From: Pseudomonadota bacterium
GTDB taxonomy: Bacteria; Pseudomonadota; Gammaproteobacteria; Burkholderiales; SHXO01
Length of the DNA: 31,056 bases
NCBI GenBank assembly: GCA_023430065.1
Contig: JAEZCG010000157.1
Span: 1-31,056, forward strand
Direction of reading: 5' to 3'
The notes beneath the pieces were generated by a model, which was given only the letters and a program-made list of their open reading frames with translations, was not told the origin of the DNA and searched no databases. Shown one piece after another: positions 14,333-23,275 of the stretch. The translations under genes and the position numbers were made by a program. The stretch's first letter is position 1. Each line of letters begins with the position of its first letter.

Positions 14333-17300
14333 ATGTCACGACGCATTCCCCGACTCGCCGCCACGCTGGTTGCAGTCATCGCCCTGGTGGCGATGCTGTA
14401 TGCCATGCTGGGATTCATCGTGGCGCCGTCTATCGTCGCGTCCCGGCTCCCGCACTGGGCGCAGTCCACGCTCGGTCGCGATGTGAGCGTGCAGTCGGTG
14501 CGCTTCAATCCCTTCCTGCTGCGGGCGCAGCTCACGGACCTGCGGCTGTACGGCGAAGACCGCAAGGAGGTGGTGCTCGCGGCAAGGCGGCTCGCGGGCG
14601 ACCTGGACTGGTCGAGCCTGTGGCGCCGCGGTTGGCATTTCGATGCCGTCGATGCCGGCGGCATCACGCTCAATCTCGTGGTCGAGGTCGACGGTGCACT
14701 CAACGTCGCCGGCTTGCTGCCGGCGCAGCGCGAGGACAGGTCGCCACGGCGGACCGGGCTGCCCGCGCTGAGCGTGCGCCATGCGCAGGTCGACCACGGC
14801 CTGATCACGTTCACCGACCGGCGCCGCAGCGCACCGGAAACCATGGCGCTGCGCTGGATCGGCGTCGAGGTCGAGCACCTCACTACGCAGACCGATGGCG
14901 ACGGCAGCATCGTCGTGACCGCCGTCCTGCCGCGCGGGGGCGCCTTCGCCAGCCGTGCGCACCTGACGCTCGAGCCCCTGGCGATCGACGGCGCGCTGCG
15001 CATCGCAGGGTTGAATGCGGCGATTCCGTGGACGTTGCTGCGCAATGCCGAGGCGGATCTGGCAGAACCGACGGGCCGCGTCGACGCGTTTCTTCGCTAC
15101 GCGATTTCCTATCCGCCCGAGGGCGACCTGGCCCTGGCATTGTCGGACATCGATCTCGACGTGCACGGCTTGGCACTGCGCGACGCGGATGCGGACGCGC
15201 CCCCTGCGTTGGCGCTACAGAACGTGCAGGTGCGCAACGGCCGTTTCGATTTGGGACGGCGCGAACTCGTCCTGCCGCAGGTGCGATTGGCCGAGGGAGA
15301 TGCACGCGTGCGCGTGAGCCGGTCCGGCACCATGAACTGGCAGACGCTGTTCGGGAGCGACACGCCGAAGCGTGAGGGCGATGCGCAAGGCACGTTCACG
15401 ACACGCGTCGAGCAACTGCTATTGGACGAGGTCAACCTCGACTACGTGGACCTCAGCCGTGCGCGCCCACTGCACGTGAACGCCGACGGTCTCGACGGGG
15501 GCGGCGAGGTGCTGCTGGCATTGGGAGGCCCGGACATGCAGTTCGGCGGCAGCGCGCTGCGTCTGGCGGCGAAGCGGCTCGTCATCCACGACGGGAATGA
15601 CGATCTGCCCCCTGCGCTCGCCGCCCGCGAGGTCGCGTTCGAGGGCGGCACGTTCGATTTTGCGCGCAGGCGCATCGTGATCCCGGAACTGAGCCTGGGA
15701 AAGGGTGAACTGCACTTTGCGGTGGATCGTGCGGGCACCATGAACTGGCAGGCGTTGTTCGCCGAGGCGCCGGGCGCCGGCGCCCCGCCGCCGGGTTCGC
15801 GCACCCAGGCCGACGGAGACCAGGGCAACGCCGGCGACCCGCGGTCGTGGGAAATCCTCTTCCCGCGCCTGCGCGCCGCCGGCCTGGCGCTCGCGTACGT
15901 CGACCGCTCGCGCCGCGCGCCACTCGAGGTGCGCACGGCTTCGGTGAGCGGGCGGCTCGATCTCGCGGTCCTCCCCGGCCAGGCCAACGGTCCGATCCTG
16001 CTCGACAACCTCCAACTGCGCGGCGAACGCACGCGCATCGGTCAGCTCGGTGCCCGGGAGGCGGCGCTGGAGGTCGCCCTGCTGCAGACTACGGCCGGCA
16101 GCTTCGCGAGCGATGCACTGGTTCTGTCCGGACTGCGCGTACGCAACGGGGACCTGCGCGTGCGCGTGGCGGAGAATGGGCGCAGCAACTGGGACGATCT
16201 ACTCGCCGATGGGCGCGACCAGGCGTCCGGCGAGCGCGATTCCAAGGACCCGCTCGCCGTGCGCCTGCCCGAGCTGCGCATCGATGACCTCGCCCTGCAC
16301 TTCAGCGATGCCTCGCGTGCCGAGCCCCTCGACGTCCAAGCCGCGGCGATCGACGCGTCGGGCAGCCTTGCGCTGACCGGCCGCGGATTCCAGGCACAGC
16401 AGGCGCGCGCGATTGTGCGCGACTTCACGCTGGGAGTGCGTGGCAGGTCGCCGGCGCTCCGGCTCGCGCGTATCGAGGCGAGCGGTGCCCGCATGGAGGC
16501 GTCGGGGATGCGCCTCGAGCGCGTGGCGCTCATCGACGGCCATGCGCAGCTCTCGCTCGACCGGAACGGTACGCTGAACCTGCAACGCCTGTTGCAGGCG
16601 CGCGCACGTGCCGAGGCCGAGCCCGCCACGCGGGCCCGCAAGCCGGCCGGTGCCGCGGGCGGGGTCTCCCTCGCCATCGATGCGGTGGCACTTCGGGACG
16701 TGAGTGTGGAGGCGGTCGACCACAGCCGTCCCCGGCCGCTGGCGCTGACCGTGAACGGCATCGGAGGTGAGCTTGCGCTGCAGGTCGGGCCGGATGGCGC
16801 GGCGCGCGTCGGGGCGGCGACGCTGCAGGCCGGTCCGATGCGCCTGGCCGTGGCCGACGCGCAGTTGCCGCTCGCGACGCTGCGCTCGCTCACCCTCGTC
16901 GGGGGCCGCCTGGATACCGCCCGCCGGCAGGTGGGCGCGAGCTCCCTGGCAGTGCGTGGCGGAGCTGTCAGGGTGGTGCGCGAGGAAGACGGCAGCATTC
17001 CGCTGGTGCAGGCGGTGGCCGCGCCCAGGCCGCCGCAGGCGGAGAAGCCGGGTACGAACGGCGCGGCGCCCCGAGTTCCCACTCGGCAGCAACCGGCCGG
17101 CCGTGCGCCCGGCACCAAGCCGGGCACCACGGGCTGGGCGTACGAGCTGGGCCGCGCGCGCATCGAAGAGGTTGCCGTCGCGCTTGCCGATCGCAGCTTC
17201 GGCACGCCCATCTCCGTGGATGTCAGCGTCGAGGGGACGCTCGAGGGACTGGACAGCGCCGCGCCGTCGGGCGGATCGGTCGATCTGCGCCTCGACGCGA

Positions 17301-19177
17301 GGCCGGGGGGCAAGGCGAGCGTGTCGGGCAAGCTTGCCGGAAGCTCGCAGCCGATGAAGTTGCGCGTCGACGTCGACGATTTGCCCTTAACGCCGCTGCA
17401 ACCCGTGCTCGCACACTACGCGGCGCTCGAACTGAAGTCCGGCTCGCTCGACGCGGAGGCCGTGCTCGCCACGACCGCTGAGCAGGACGGCGGCATGCGC
17501 GTGACGGGCAGCCTGGGCATCGACGCCCTCCGACTGGACGAGGCGAAGACGGGCGATCGCTTCCTGGCGTGGAAACGCCTGCATGCGCAGGCGATCCAGT
17601 TCGACACGGCGCACAACCGGCTCGTCGTCGGCCGTGCGGTGCTCGACGGTGCCCAGGCGCGATTGGAGATTTCGCGTGAAGGCGAGCTCAACATCCGGCA
17701 GGTGTTGCGGGCATCCGCGCGCGAGAAGGCGCGGGAAGCGCCGGTACCGGACACCCCGGTGCAGCAGACGACGGCAGCAACCGCTCGAGCGCCCGGACAG
17801 GTGGACACTGCATCGGACGAGACACCGTTCGCAGCCCTGGTGGATCGGCTGCGTATCCGCGACAGCACACTACGCTTTGCCGACCGCAGCCTGGTGCTTC
17901 CGTTCGTCGCGGACATCACACAGCTCAACGGCACGGTGGTGAGCCTCTCCACCCGCCCCTCCGACCGTGCACAGCTGCAGGTCGACGGCCGTGTTCAGCC
18001 GTACGGTGCCGCGCGTGCGAGCGGCTCGATCCAGCTGGCGGCGCCGCGCGAGTTCACCGACATCCGCGCGGAGTTCAACAACGTTCCCCTGCCCAAGCTG
18101 TCCCCCTACACCATCACCTTCGCCGGCCGTGCCGTGGCCGAGGGGACGTTGTGGCTCGACCTGGAGTACCGCATCGTCGACGGCAACCTGGTCGGCCAGA
18201 ACGACATCACGATGCAGGATCTGCGGCTGGGCGAGCGGGTGCAGGCGCCGCGTGCGCTCGACCTGCCGCTCGAACTCGCGGCGGCACTCCTGACCGACGA
18301 GCAGGGTGTTCTCAGCCTGCGCGTCCCGGTGCGCGGCGATCTCGACGACCCCACCTTCGACTATGCGACGGTCATCCGCGCGGCGATCCGCAACACGCTT
18401 CGCCGGGTGGTGACGGCGCCGTTCCGCTTCATCGGGCGGCTCTTCGGGCCCGACGTGGAGGAACTGGATGCCATCGGGTTCGAACCAGGCAGTGCCAGCC
18501 TGCGTCCGCCCGAGGAGGAGAAACTCGCGGTGGTGGCGAAGTCGCTCGCCGAGCGTCCGGCGCTGGCGCTGGAAGTGCAAGGCACCTTCGCGCCCGAGGA
18601 GGATGCGCGCGCGTTGCGTGCCGCGGCGCTCGAATCCGAGCTCGCGCAGCGCATGAAACTCGAGTTGAGCGAGGGCGAGCGTATGGGGCCGATCGCGTTC
18701 GGGCAGACAGCCACGCAACTGGCGCTCGACCCGATGTTCGTCGCGCAGTTCGGGGAAGATGCGGCGGAGGCGCTCCGGGCCCGCCTGACGCGCGAGCGGG
18801 ACAGCCCGGTGCGGCGGGTGGAGCGCAAGGCCGGCGATCCGATTGCCGCCGCCGGCGATCCCGATCTGTACCGCGCCATGTTCGATCGGCTGGTCGAGAC
18901 CCGAGCGGTCGACTCGCGCGCTCTTCAGCAACTTGCTGCCGACCGTACCGATGCCGTGCTCGACTACATCGTGCGTCAGGCCGGCGTGACGGAGCAGCGG
19001 CTGACGATTGCCGCGGTCGACCGCGTGCAGGCCGAGGAAGACCGGGTTCCCACGCAGCTTCGCCTGCGGGCGGCGGCATCGGGCAAGCGCCTACCGCTCG
19101 ACCTCGAGACCGTGGACGAAGCCCAGCCGGAAGAGCGGGAAGGCGAGCCTGCCAGCGCGGCCGCCGGGCCGCGCTGA
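14333..19177 (+). CDS. DUF748 / AsmA-like envelope protein with six internal repeats
   Basis: The 1614-residue product has a single N-terminal membrane anchor (about residues 9-33) and a large periplasmic part, the layout of AsmA-like proteins linked to envelope lipid transport and outer-membrane maintenance. A recurring motif of the form DR.GT.N...L(L/F) appears near residues 334, 470, 619, 749, 889 and 1120. Each ends a beta-rich repeat of about 130-230 residues. Near 1230-1370 the conserved DUF748 C-terminal block occurs (LEYRIVDGNLVGQNDI, LLTDEQGVLSLRVPVRGDLD). The tail has an OmpA-like stretch (IGFEPGSASL). The start at 14333, after GAGG, precedes the anchor. The gene converges on the aminotransferase, with 7 bp between stops. 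Specific function is unknown. Confidence 0.88.
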   Translation: MSRRIPRLAATLVAVIALVAMLYAMLGFIVAPSIVASRLPHWAQSTLGRDVSVQSVRFNPFLLRAQLTDLRLYGEDRKEVVLAARRLAGDLDWSSLWRRGWHFDAVDAGGITLNLVVEVDGALNVAGLLPAQREDRSPRRTGLPALSVRHAQVDHGLITFTDRRRSAPETMALRWIGVEVEHLTTQTDGDGSIVVTAVLPRGGAFASRAHLTLEPLAIDGALRIAGLNAAIPWTLLRNAEADLAEPTGRVDAFLRYAISYPPEGDLALALSDIDLDVHGLALRDADADAPPALALQNVQVRNGRFDLGRRELVLPQVRLAEGDARVRVSRSGTMNWQTLFGSDTPKREGDAQGTFTTRVEQLLLDEVNLDYVDLSRARPLHVNADGLDGGGEVLLALGGPDMQFGGSALRLAAKRLVIHDGNDDLPPALAAREVAFEGGTFDFARRRIVIPELSLGKGELHFAVDRAGTMNWQALFAEAPGAGAPPPGSRTQADGDQGNAGDPRSWEILFPRLRAAGLALAYVDRSRRAPLEVRTASVSGRLDLAVLPGQANGPILLDNLQLRGERTRIGQLGAREAALEVALLQTTAGSFASDALVLSGLRVRNGDLRVRVAENGRSNWDDLLADGRDQASGERDSKDPLAVRLPELRIDDLALHFSDASRAEPLDVQAAAIDASGSLALTGRGFQAQQARAIVRDFTLGVRGRSPALRLARIEASGARMEASGMRLERVALIDGHAQLSLDRNGTLNLQRLLQARARAEAEPATRARKPAGAAGGVSLAIDAVALRDVSVEAVDHSRPRPLALTVNGIGGELALQVGPDGAARVGAATLQAGPMRLAVADAQLPLATLRSLTLVGGRLDTARRQVGASSLAVRGGAVRVVREEDGSIPLVQAVAAPRPPQAEKPGTNGAAPRVPTRQQPAGRAPGTKPGTTGWAYELGRARIEEVAVALADRSFGTPISVDVSVEGTLEGLDSAAPSGGSVDLRLDARPGGKASVSGKLAGSSQPMKLRVDVDDLPLTPLQPVLAHYAALELKSGSLDAEAVLATTAEQDGGMRVTGSLGIDALRLDEAKTGDRFLAWKRLHAQAIQFDTAHNRLVVGRAVLDGAQARLEISREGELNIRQVLRASAREKAREAPVPDTPVQQTTAATARAPGQVDTASDETPFAALVDRLRIRDSTLRFADRSLVLPFVADITQLNGTVVSLSTRPSDRAQLQVDGRVQPYGAARASGSIQLAAPREFTDIRAEFNNVPLPKLSPYTITFAGRAVAEGTLWLDLEYRIVDGNLVGQNDITMQDLRLGERVQAPRALDLPLELAAALLTDEQGVLSLRVPVRGDLDDPTFDYATVIRAAIRNTLRRVVTAPFRFIGRLFGPDVEELDAIGFEPGSASLRPPEEEKLAVVAKSLAERPALALEVQGTFAPEEDARALRAAALESELAQRMKLELSEGERMGPIAFGQTATQLALDPMFVAQFGEDAAEALRARLTRERDSPVRRVERKAGDPIAAAGDPDLYRAMFDRLVETRAVDSRALQQLAADRTDAVLDYIVRQAGVTEQRLTIAAVDRVQAEEDRVPTQLRLRAAASGKRLPLDLETVDEAQPEEREGEPASAAAGPR

Positions 19178-19184
19178 GGCCGAC

Positions 19185-20474
19185 TCATCTCACTGCAGCG
19201 AAGGCGTCGTCGACGATCTGCAGCGTGCGGTCGACGTCGGCATCGGTATGCGCAAGTGAGATGTAGAACTTCTCGTTGGGATTGACCAGCAGGCCTCGCT
19301 TCATCAATTCTACGGCCCAGCGCCAGCCGAGATCCTTGTCGTGCGTGGTCAGGTCGATCCAGTTGCGCAGCGGCCTGCGGGGCGTGAAGCGCAGGCCCCA
19401 CACCGCGTCTTCGCCCGGCGCCTGAACCGGAAACCCGTGCCGCTGGCCGGATTCGATCATCCCTGCGCGCAGCCGCGCGCCGAGCCGGTGCAGATGGTCG
19501 TACACGCCCGGCTGCGACAACACGTCGAGCGCGGCCAGACCTGCCGCCGCGCACACCGGATTGCCATTGAGCGTGTTGGTGGCCCACACCGTCTCCGACT
19601 TCGGGCGGCGGCGCGCATCGAGCACCCCCATGATTTCGCTGCGCCCGACCACGGCGGCGAGCGGAAAGCCGCCGCTGATCGCCTTCCCGTAGCAGGCCAG
19701 GTCCGGGACCACGCCGTAGCGTTCCTGCGCGCCGCCCCAGGCGATGCGAAAGCCGGTGACGATCTCGTCGTAGATCATGACGATCCCGTGCTTGCGCGTG
19801 ACCTCGCGCACTGCCTCGAGGAAGCCCGGCTCCGGCTGCAGCACGCGCTGCAGCGGTTCCACCATGACCGCGGCCAATTCGTGGGCATGACGTTCGATCA
19901 TCTCGACGGCGCGCACGGCGTCGTTGAAGGGCGTGACCAGCACCGTCTCGCCGGTCTGCGCCGGGACCCCCACCGAATCGGGCTGCGCGTGCGGGTAGTC
20001 GGACGGCTTGCCCGGCACGGTGCCCCACAGTCCGTAATCGTGCATGCCGTGCCAGGCGCCCTCGAACTTGAGCACCTTGTTACGCCCCGTGTACGCGCGT
20101 GCCACGCGCAGTGCGTAGAAGGTCGCCTCCGTGCCCGAGCCGGTGTAGAGCACCTCCTCTGCGCACGGGATCGCCTCCACGAGTTTTTGCGCCAGCCGGA
20201 TCGCCGGCTCGTTCAGGAAGAAGAACGTCGTGCCCTTGGGCAGCTGTGCCTGCACCGCCTCGGTGATTGCCGGGTGCGCGTGTCCGAGCAGAGCCGGTCC
20301 CGAGCTCAGGTGATAGTCGATGTACTCGCGGCCCGCGACATCCCAGACGCGGCTGCCCTGGCCGCGTGCCACCACCAGGTTGAGCTCCGGCGGCAGGATG
20401 AACAGGCCCGTTCCTCCACCCGCGAGGTACTTTCCTGCGTCGTTCAACAGTTCGACTTGTCTTGCTGCGTCCAT
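19185..20474 (-). CDS. Class III aminotransferase, glutamate-1-semialdehyde aminomutase-like
   Basis: A PLP enzyme of 429 residues. The cofactor lysine is K264 in CYGKAISGGF, the pyridine-binding aspartate is D236 in DEIVTGFR, and GSGTEA (112-117) binds phosphate. The overall sequence resembles HemL, but this is probably not the heme-pathway enzyme: several motifs, such as LSSGPALLGHAHPAI, are typical of the broader HemL-like aminotransferase group of unknown substrate. The ATG at 20474 has a consensus AGGAGG. Longer in-frame extensions cross the 126-bp repeat and are rejected. The gene is divergent from what was originally the epimerase gene. Confidence 0.88.
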   Translation of the reverse strand: MDAARQVELLNDAGKYLAGGGTGLFILPPELNLVVARGQGSRVWDVAGREYIDYHLSSGPALLGHAHPAITEAVQAQLPKGTTFFFLNEPAIRLAQKLVEAIPCAEEVLYTGSGTEATFYALRVARAYTGRNKVLKFEGAWHGMHDYGLWGTVPGKPSDYPHAQPDSVGVPAQTGETVLVTPFNDAVRAVEMIERHAHELAAVMVEPLQRVLQPEPGFLEAVREVTRKHGIVMIYDEIVTGFRIAWGGAQERYGVVPDLACYGKAISGGFPLAAVVGRSEIMGVLDARRRPKSETVWATNTLNGNPVCAAAGLAALDVLSQPGVYDHLHRLGARLRAGMIESGQRHGFPVQAPGEDAVWGLRFTPRRPLRNWIDLTTHDKDLGWRWAVELMKRGLLVNPNEKFYISLAHTDADVDRTLQIVDDAFAAVR

Positions 20475-20485
20475 CTTCCCCTCCT

Positions 20486-20611
20486 GTAGCGTGCAGGCGG
20501 GCAGTCTACGCCAACCTTGGGCGCGCCTTGCGCGACAATGGGCGCAGGGATCGCACGGGAGGACGCATGAGCGGCAGCGTGCTGGTGCTGGGAGCCAACG
20601 GGCGGCTGGGC
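20486..20611 (+). repeat. Direct repeat, copy 1 (126 bp)
   Basis: This copy matches 22235-22360 at 123 of 126 positions (differences at 20528, 20556 and 20577), with an offset of 1749 bp. It comprises the aminotransferase-epimerase intergenic region and the first 15 codons of the epimerase gene. Left of the repeat is the intact aminotransferase start. Right of it the sequence is unrelated to the epimerase. Confidence 0.95.
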
Positions 20612-20722
20612 CGGGTGCGCGACGACTCGGGGCTGCACTACCCATTCCTCCGCCCCACCGACGGCGCCCCGGTTGAGCTTGGACGTCGCGAGGCGGCGGC
20701 ATCATCGAACCATCGGATGTAG
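20567..20722 (+). pseudogene. Truncated epimerase start fused to unrelated sequence
   Basis: The first 15 codons duplicate the start of the epimerase at 22316, including MSGSVLVLGANGRLG and its GGGAGG ribosome site. After that the frame reads 36 codons of unrelated sequence to a stop at 20722. The dinucleotide-binding motif is kept but no fold can form, so this is a broken gene. Because the start signals are intact, a 51-residue chimeric peptide could still be made. Confidence 0.8.
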
Positions 20723-20776
20723 GGAGGGTCCAGAGTAGTGGAGCTTCATATCGACAAGTACTTGGGAGGAGAGGGG

Positions 20777-21865
20777 ATGAATCGTCGGCACGATCTGCTG
20801 CTGCTCGGAGCCGCTTTGGTGATGGGAATGCTGCTGTATTCGGGCATATCGCACGCGAACCAGCCAAGCGCAGATCAGGTTCCGTCGCCAAACCAGTCGG
20901 ACGCCATCATTCAATCCGCATCACCCGAAGTAACCGCCCAACTGCTCGGCCCTTTCCAGCCCAGCAATCAGCTGGAGAAGGATATTCTGGCCACGGCGTT
21001 GCTCGATATCGAGAACCGACAGTTGGTCCAGGCCGCATTGGCCGGGGATCAGGCCGCCCGCGCCCGCCGGCTGGAAATCTACAACCTCATCACCGCGTAT
21101 CAGAGGCAATACGCCGACAGCAACTTCAATTTCCAATGGTGGGTGGTGAGCGGCCGAGTCAAGAGCGCCCCGGTGGAGAACCTGATCCCCTCCGTTCGCG
21201 CGCTGTACGAAGCCAAGTACGGCGCCAGCGGCAGCGCCGCGGAGCAGCAGGCCGCGCAGACGCCCGCCGACCATCAGCCGGCCGCGCCACAAGCCAGACA
21301 ACGCAATGAGTCTCAGGTCAGGACCGTCGACCAGGCGTCAGTCGGCTGCGCGCCCGCGGCCGATGGCACTCGTTTTGATCCGCAGGACATCGACAAAGCC
21401 TTGAGCTGGTGGATTGCACGCACGCGTGAGATGGGCGAGGCGCAGCGCAGTGGCAATCAGCTCCGCATCGATGCGGCGAAGCAGCAGTTCGAGTGGCACC
21501 TCGCCTGTCTCGTCAACCAGCGTATCAAATACACGTTCCGTACCCAGAAGCATCCCATCAGGGACGATCCGGTGATCAGCGCGCAGGGCGTGCTGATCGG
21601 TATCTATCACAAGAGCGATAACGGAGTAATCAGCGTTGGCGCCGAGCGCGACTCGCGTGGTATTACGCATGCGCAGTCCGCGCCCATTCTGCTGCGTGCC
21701 AACCGGGACATCGATGCCGGCGTTTTGCCCAACCTCAGTACACGCAGCACGTTCCTGGCATCGGGACGCATCGCTAAGACAAGCGTGCTCGGCGCGACCT
21801 CGCTGCGACCGCCGACACTGATTCTGTTCGTCTCCGACGTGCAGGTCGAGCAGGTCCGACCCTGA
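20777..21865 (+). CDS. Exported protein of unrecognised family
   Basis: The 362-residue product starts at the ATG 20777 behind a strong GGGAGGAGAGGGG leader; an in-frame GTG at 20738 is less likely. A Sec signal peptide is clear: basic MNRRHD, a hydrophobic core to about residue 25, then cleavage after SHA at about 29. The mature part has an alpha-helical first half, a Gln/Ala/Pro-rich linker (about 155-185) and a C-terminal half with alternating beta-like stretches. Two cysteines, in SVGCAPA and HLACLV, could form a disulfide. I recognise no family. The 60-base line 21601-21660 is 34/60 GC against 42/60 at 22921-22980 in the epimerase, and the gene sits between direct repeats. Both hint at acquired DNA. 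Confidence 0.75.
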   Translation: MNRRHDLLLLGAALVMGMLLYSGISHANQPSADQVPSPNQSDAIIQSASPEVTAQLLGPFQPSNQLEKDILATALLDIENRQLVQAALAGDQAARARRLEIYNLITAYQRQYADSNFNFQWWVVSGRVKSAPVENLIPSVRALYEAKYGASGSAAEQQAAQTPADHQPAAPQARQRNESQVRTVDQASVGCAPAADGTRFDPQDIDKALSWWIARTREMGEAQRSGNQLRIDAAKQQFEWHLACLVNQRIKYTFRTQKHPIRDDPVISAQGVLIGIYHKSDNGVISVGAERDSRGITHAQSAPILLRANRDIDAGVLPNLSTRSTFLASGRIAKTSVLGATSLRPPTLILFVSDVQVEQVRP

Positions 21866-22089
21866 CCAGCGAGTGCCGAGGTGTTCGCACGAGGTCGCAT
21901 CCTCCTGTTGTCTAGCACCACCCGCGAGCCGGACGCGATTTTGCACATCGCATCCTACATCCCCACGAAGGCCCGGCCCGCGGAGATGACGGATCCGACC
22001 GACGAATGAGTGGGGTCTCGATCCAACTTTTTTCCGCTTCGAAACAAGCTCGCCGGGGCGCCAACGCTGGCGTCTCAGGGACGCGCTCA
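21866..22089. other. Gene-free spacer after the exported protein
   Basis: No supported gene. It contains a T6 run at 22027-22032 without an upstream stem, and a short hairpin, GGCGCCA-ACGC-TGGCGTC, at about 22056-22073 with one mismatch and no U-tract. It leads into the aminotransferase remnant. Confidence 0.5.
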
Positions 22090-22232
22090 GGCACACCCGC
22101 GCCGAGCGTGTTGGCGGCCCACACCCTTTCCGACTTCGGCCGCTTGCGTGCATCGAGCACGGTGATGATCTCGCCGCGCTCGGTCATCTCCACCGCACGC
22201 GCCACCCGCAGGGCATAGACGGCCACTGCCGT
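22090..22232 (-). pseudogene. Shrunken remnant of a HemL-like aminotransferase
   Basis: Read on the minus strand, one open frame contains three blocks that match the intact aminotransferase at 19185-20474. They correspond to residues about 114-128 (VYALRVARA), 189-194 (VEMTER) and 279-303 (VLDARKRPKSERVWAANTLG). The intervening parts, including the cofactor lysine, are absent. In the last block I judge about four in five bases identical to the intact gene, far more diverged than the adjacent 126-bp repeat. It is a dead relic of a paralogue or of a related transferred copy. Confidence 0.75.
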
Positions 22233-22234
22233 CG

Positions 22235-22360
22235 GTAGCGTGCAGGCGGGCAGTCTACGCCAACCTTGGGCGCGCCCTGCGCGACAATGGGCGCAGGGAT
22301 CGCATGGGAGGACGCATGAGCGGCAACGTGCTGGTGCTGGGAGCCAACGGGCGGCTGGGC
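22235..22360 (+). repeat. Direct repeat, copy 2 (126 bp)
   Basis: Partner of 20486-20611 (123/126 identical). Here the repeat leads into the intact epimerase gene. Left of it is the aminotransferase remnant. The base change at 22305 creates an extra in-frame ATG at 22304 that copy 1 lacks. Confidence 0.95.
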
Positions 22361-23269
22361 TGGGCGGCGATAGCGGCGTTCGAGGCGGCCGGCTGGCGCT
22401 GCGTCGGTCAGGTGCGCCGCGCCCCAGCGGAGCGGGGGAAGACGCAGTGGCTGGAGCAGCCTCTGGATGATGCTGCCGCCCTGGCGCAGGCGGCCGGCCA
22501 CGTCGATTGCGTGCTGCATGCAGTCAATCCGCCCTATCCGCAATGGCATACGAAGGCGCTGCCGCTGGCGCGCCAGGCGCTGGACGTCGCGCGCCGCCTG
22601 GACGCGCTGCTGCTGTTTCCCGGCAACGTCTACAACTTCGGTGCCGCCATGCCGCCCCTGCTCAGCGAAGACACGCCGCAGTCGCCGACTGCGCGCAAGG
22701 GCCGCGTGCGGGTCGAGATCGAAGCCATGCTGCGCGAGGGCGCCCGTGCCGGTGCGCGCTGCGCGGTGCTGCGCGCGGGCGATTACTTCGGCGCCGGGCG
22801 CGGCGCCTGGTTCGACCTGATCGTCGCGAAGCCGCTGTTGCGAGGCAAGGTGATCTACCCGGGACGGCTCGACATCCCGCATGCATGGGCCTACCTGCCT
22901 GATTTCGCGCGTGCGTTCGTGGCGCTCGCCCAGGAACGCGCACGGCTCGCGCCGTACGAAGTCTGTCATTTCCCGGGGCACGCGCCGACCGGGACGCAAC
23001 TGGTCGACGCGATCGGCGCGTGGGCCCGATCGCGCGGCTATCTCGCGGCCGACCGCACGCTCCGGATCGACCGATTGCCGTGGGGCATGCTGCGCTTGGG
23101 CGGCATGCTGGTGCCGATGTGGCGCGAACTCGCCGAGATGCGCTACCTGTGGGACGTTCCGCACCGCCTGGACGGAGCAAAGCTGCGCGGGCTGATCGGC
23201 GAACTGCCGCACACACCGCTGCAGGTGGCGGTCGATGCAGCGCTGGAGGCGTTGTTCCCGCAGCGCTGA
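22316..23269 (+). CDS. NAD(P)-dependent epimerase / extended short-chain dehydrogenase
   Basis: The 317-residue product has an N-terminal Rossmann motif, VLVLGANGRLG (5-15), with GxxGxxG spacing, and the extended-SDR pattern FPGNVYNFG (101-109), where Y106 is the likely catalytic tyrosine. No YxxxK is visible, because the next lysine is at 128, so the mechanism may be atypical. The C-terminal third binds the substrate in this family and gives no clue to identity. The ATG at 22316 follows GGGAGG; an in-frame ATG at 22304 overlaps that ribosome site and is less likely. It is the intact partner of the truncated copy at 20567. Confidence 0.85.
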   Translation: MSGNVLVLGANGRLGWAAIAAFEAAGWRCVGQVRRAPAERGKTQWLEQPLDDAAALAQAAGHVDCVLHAVNPPYPQWHTKALPLARQALDVARRLDALLLFPGNVYNFGAAMPPLLSEDTPQSPTARKGRVRVEIEAMLREGARAGARCAVLRAGDYFGAGRGAWFDLIVAKPLLRGKVIYPGRLDIPHAWAYLPDFARAFVALAQERARLAPYEVCHFPGHAPTGTQLVDAIGAWARSRGYLAADRTLRIDRLPWGMLRLGGMLVPMWRELAEMRYLWDVPHRLDGAKLRGLIGELPHTPLQVAVDAALEALFPQR

Positions 23270-23275
23270 GTGCGC

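Noticed and set aside
16042..17331. 429-residue antisense frame within the DUF748 gene
   Set aside because: Low-complexity Arg/Ser/Ala translation, typical of antisense frames in GC-rich DNA; the sense frame shows family repeats.
20475..20891. N-terminal extension of the aminotransferase up to 20891
   Set aside because: It crosses the direct repeat and opposes the exported gene's start; the ATG at 20474 has a consensus ribosome site.
20486..22360. Insertion sequence or integron cassette
   Set aside because: No transposase, integrase, terminal inverted repeats or attC-like structure was seen; the 126-bp flanks are duplicated host sequence.
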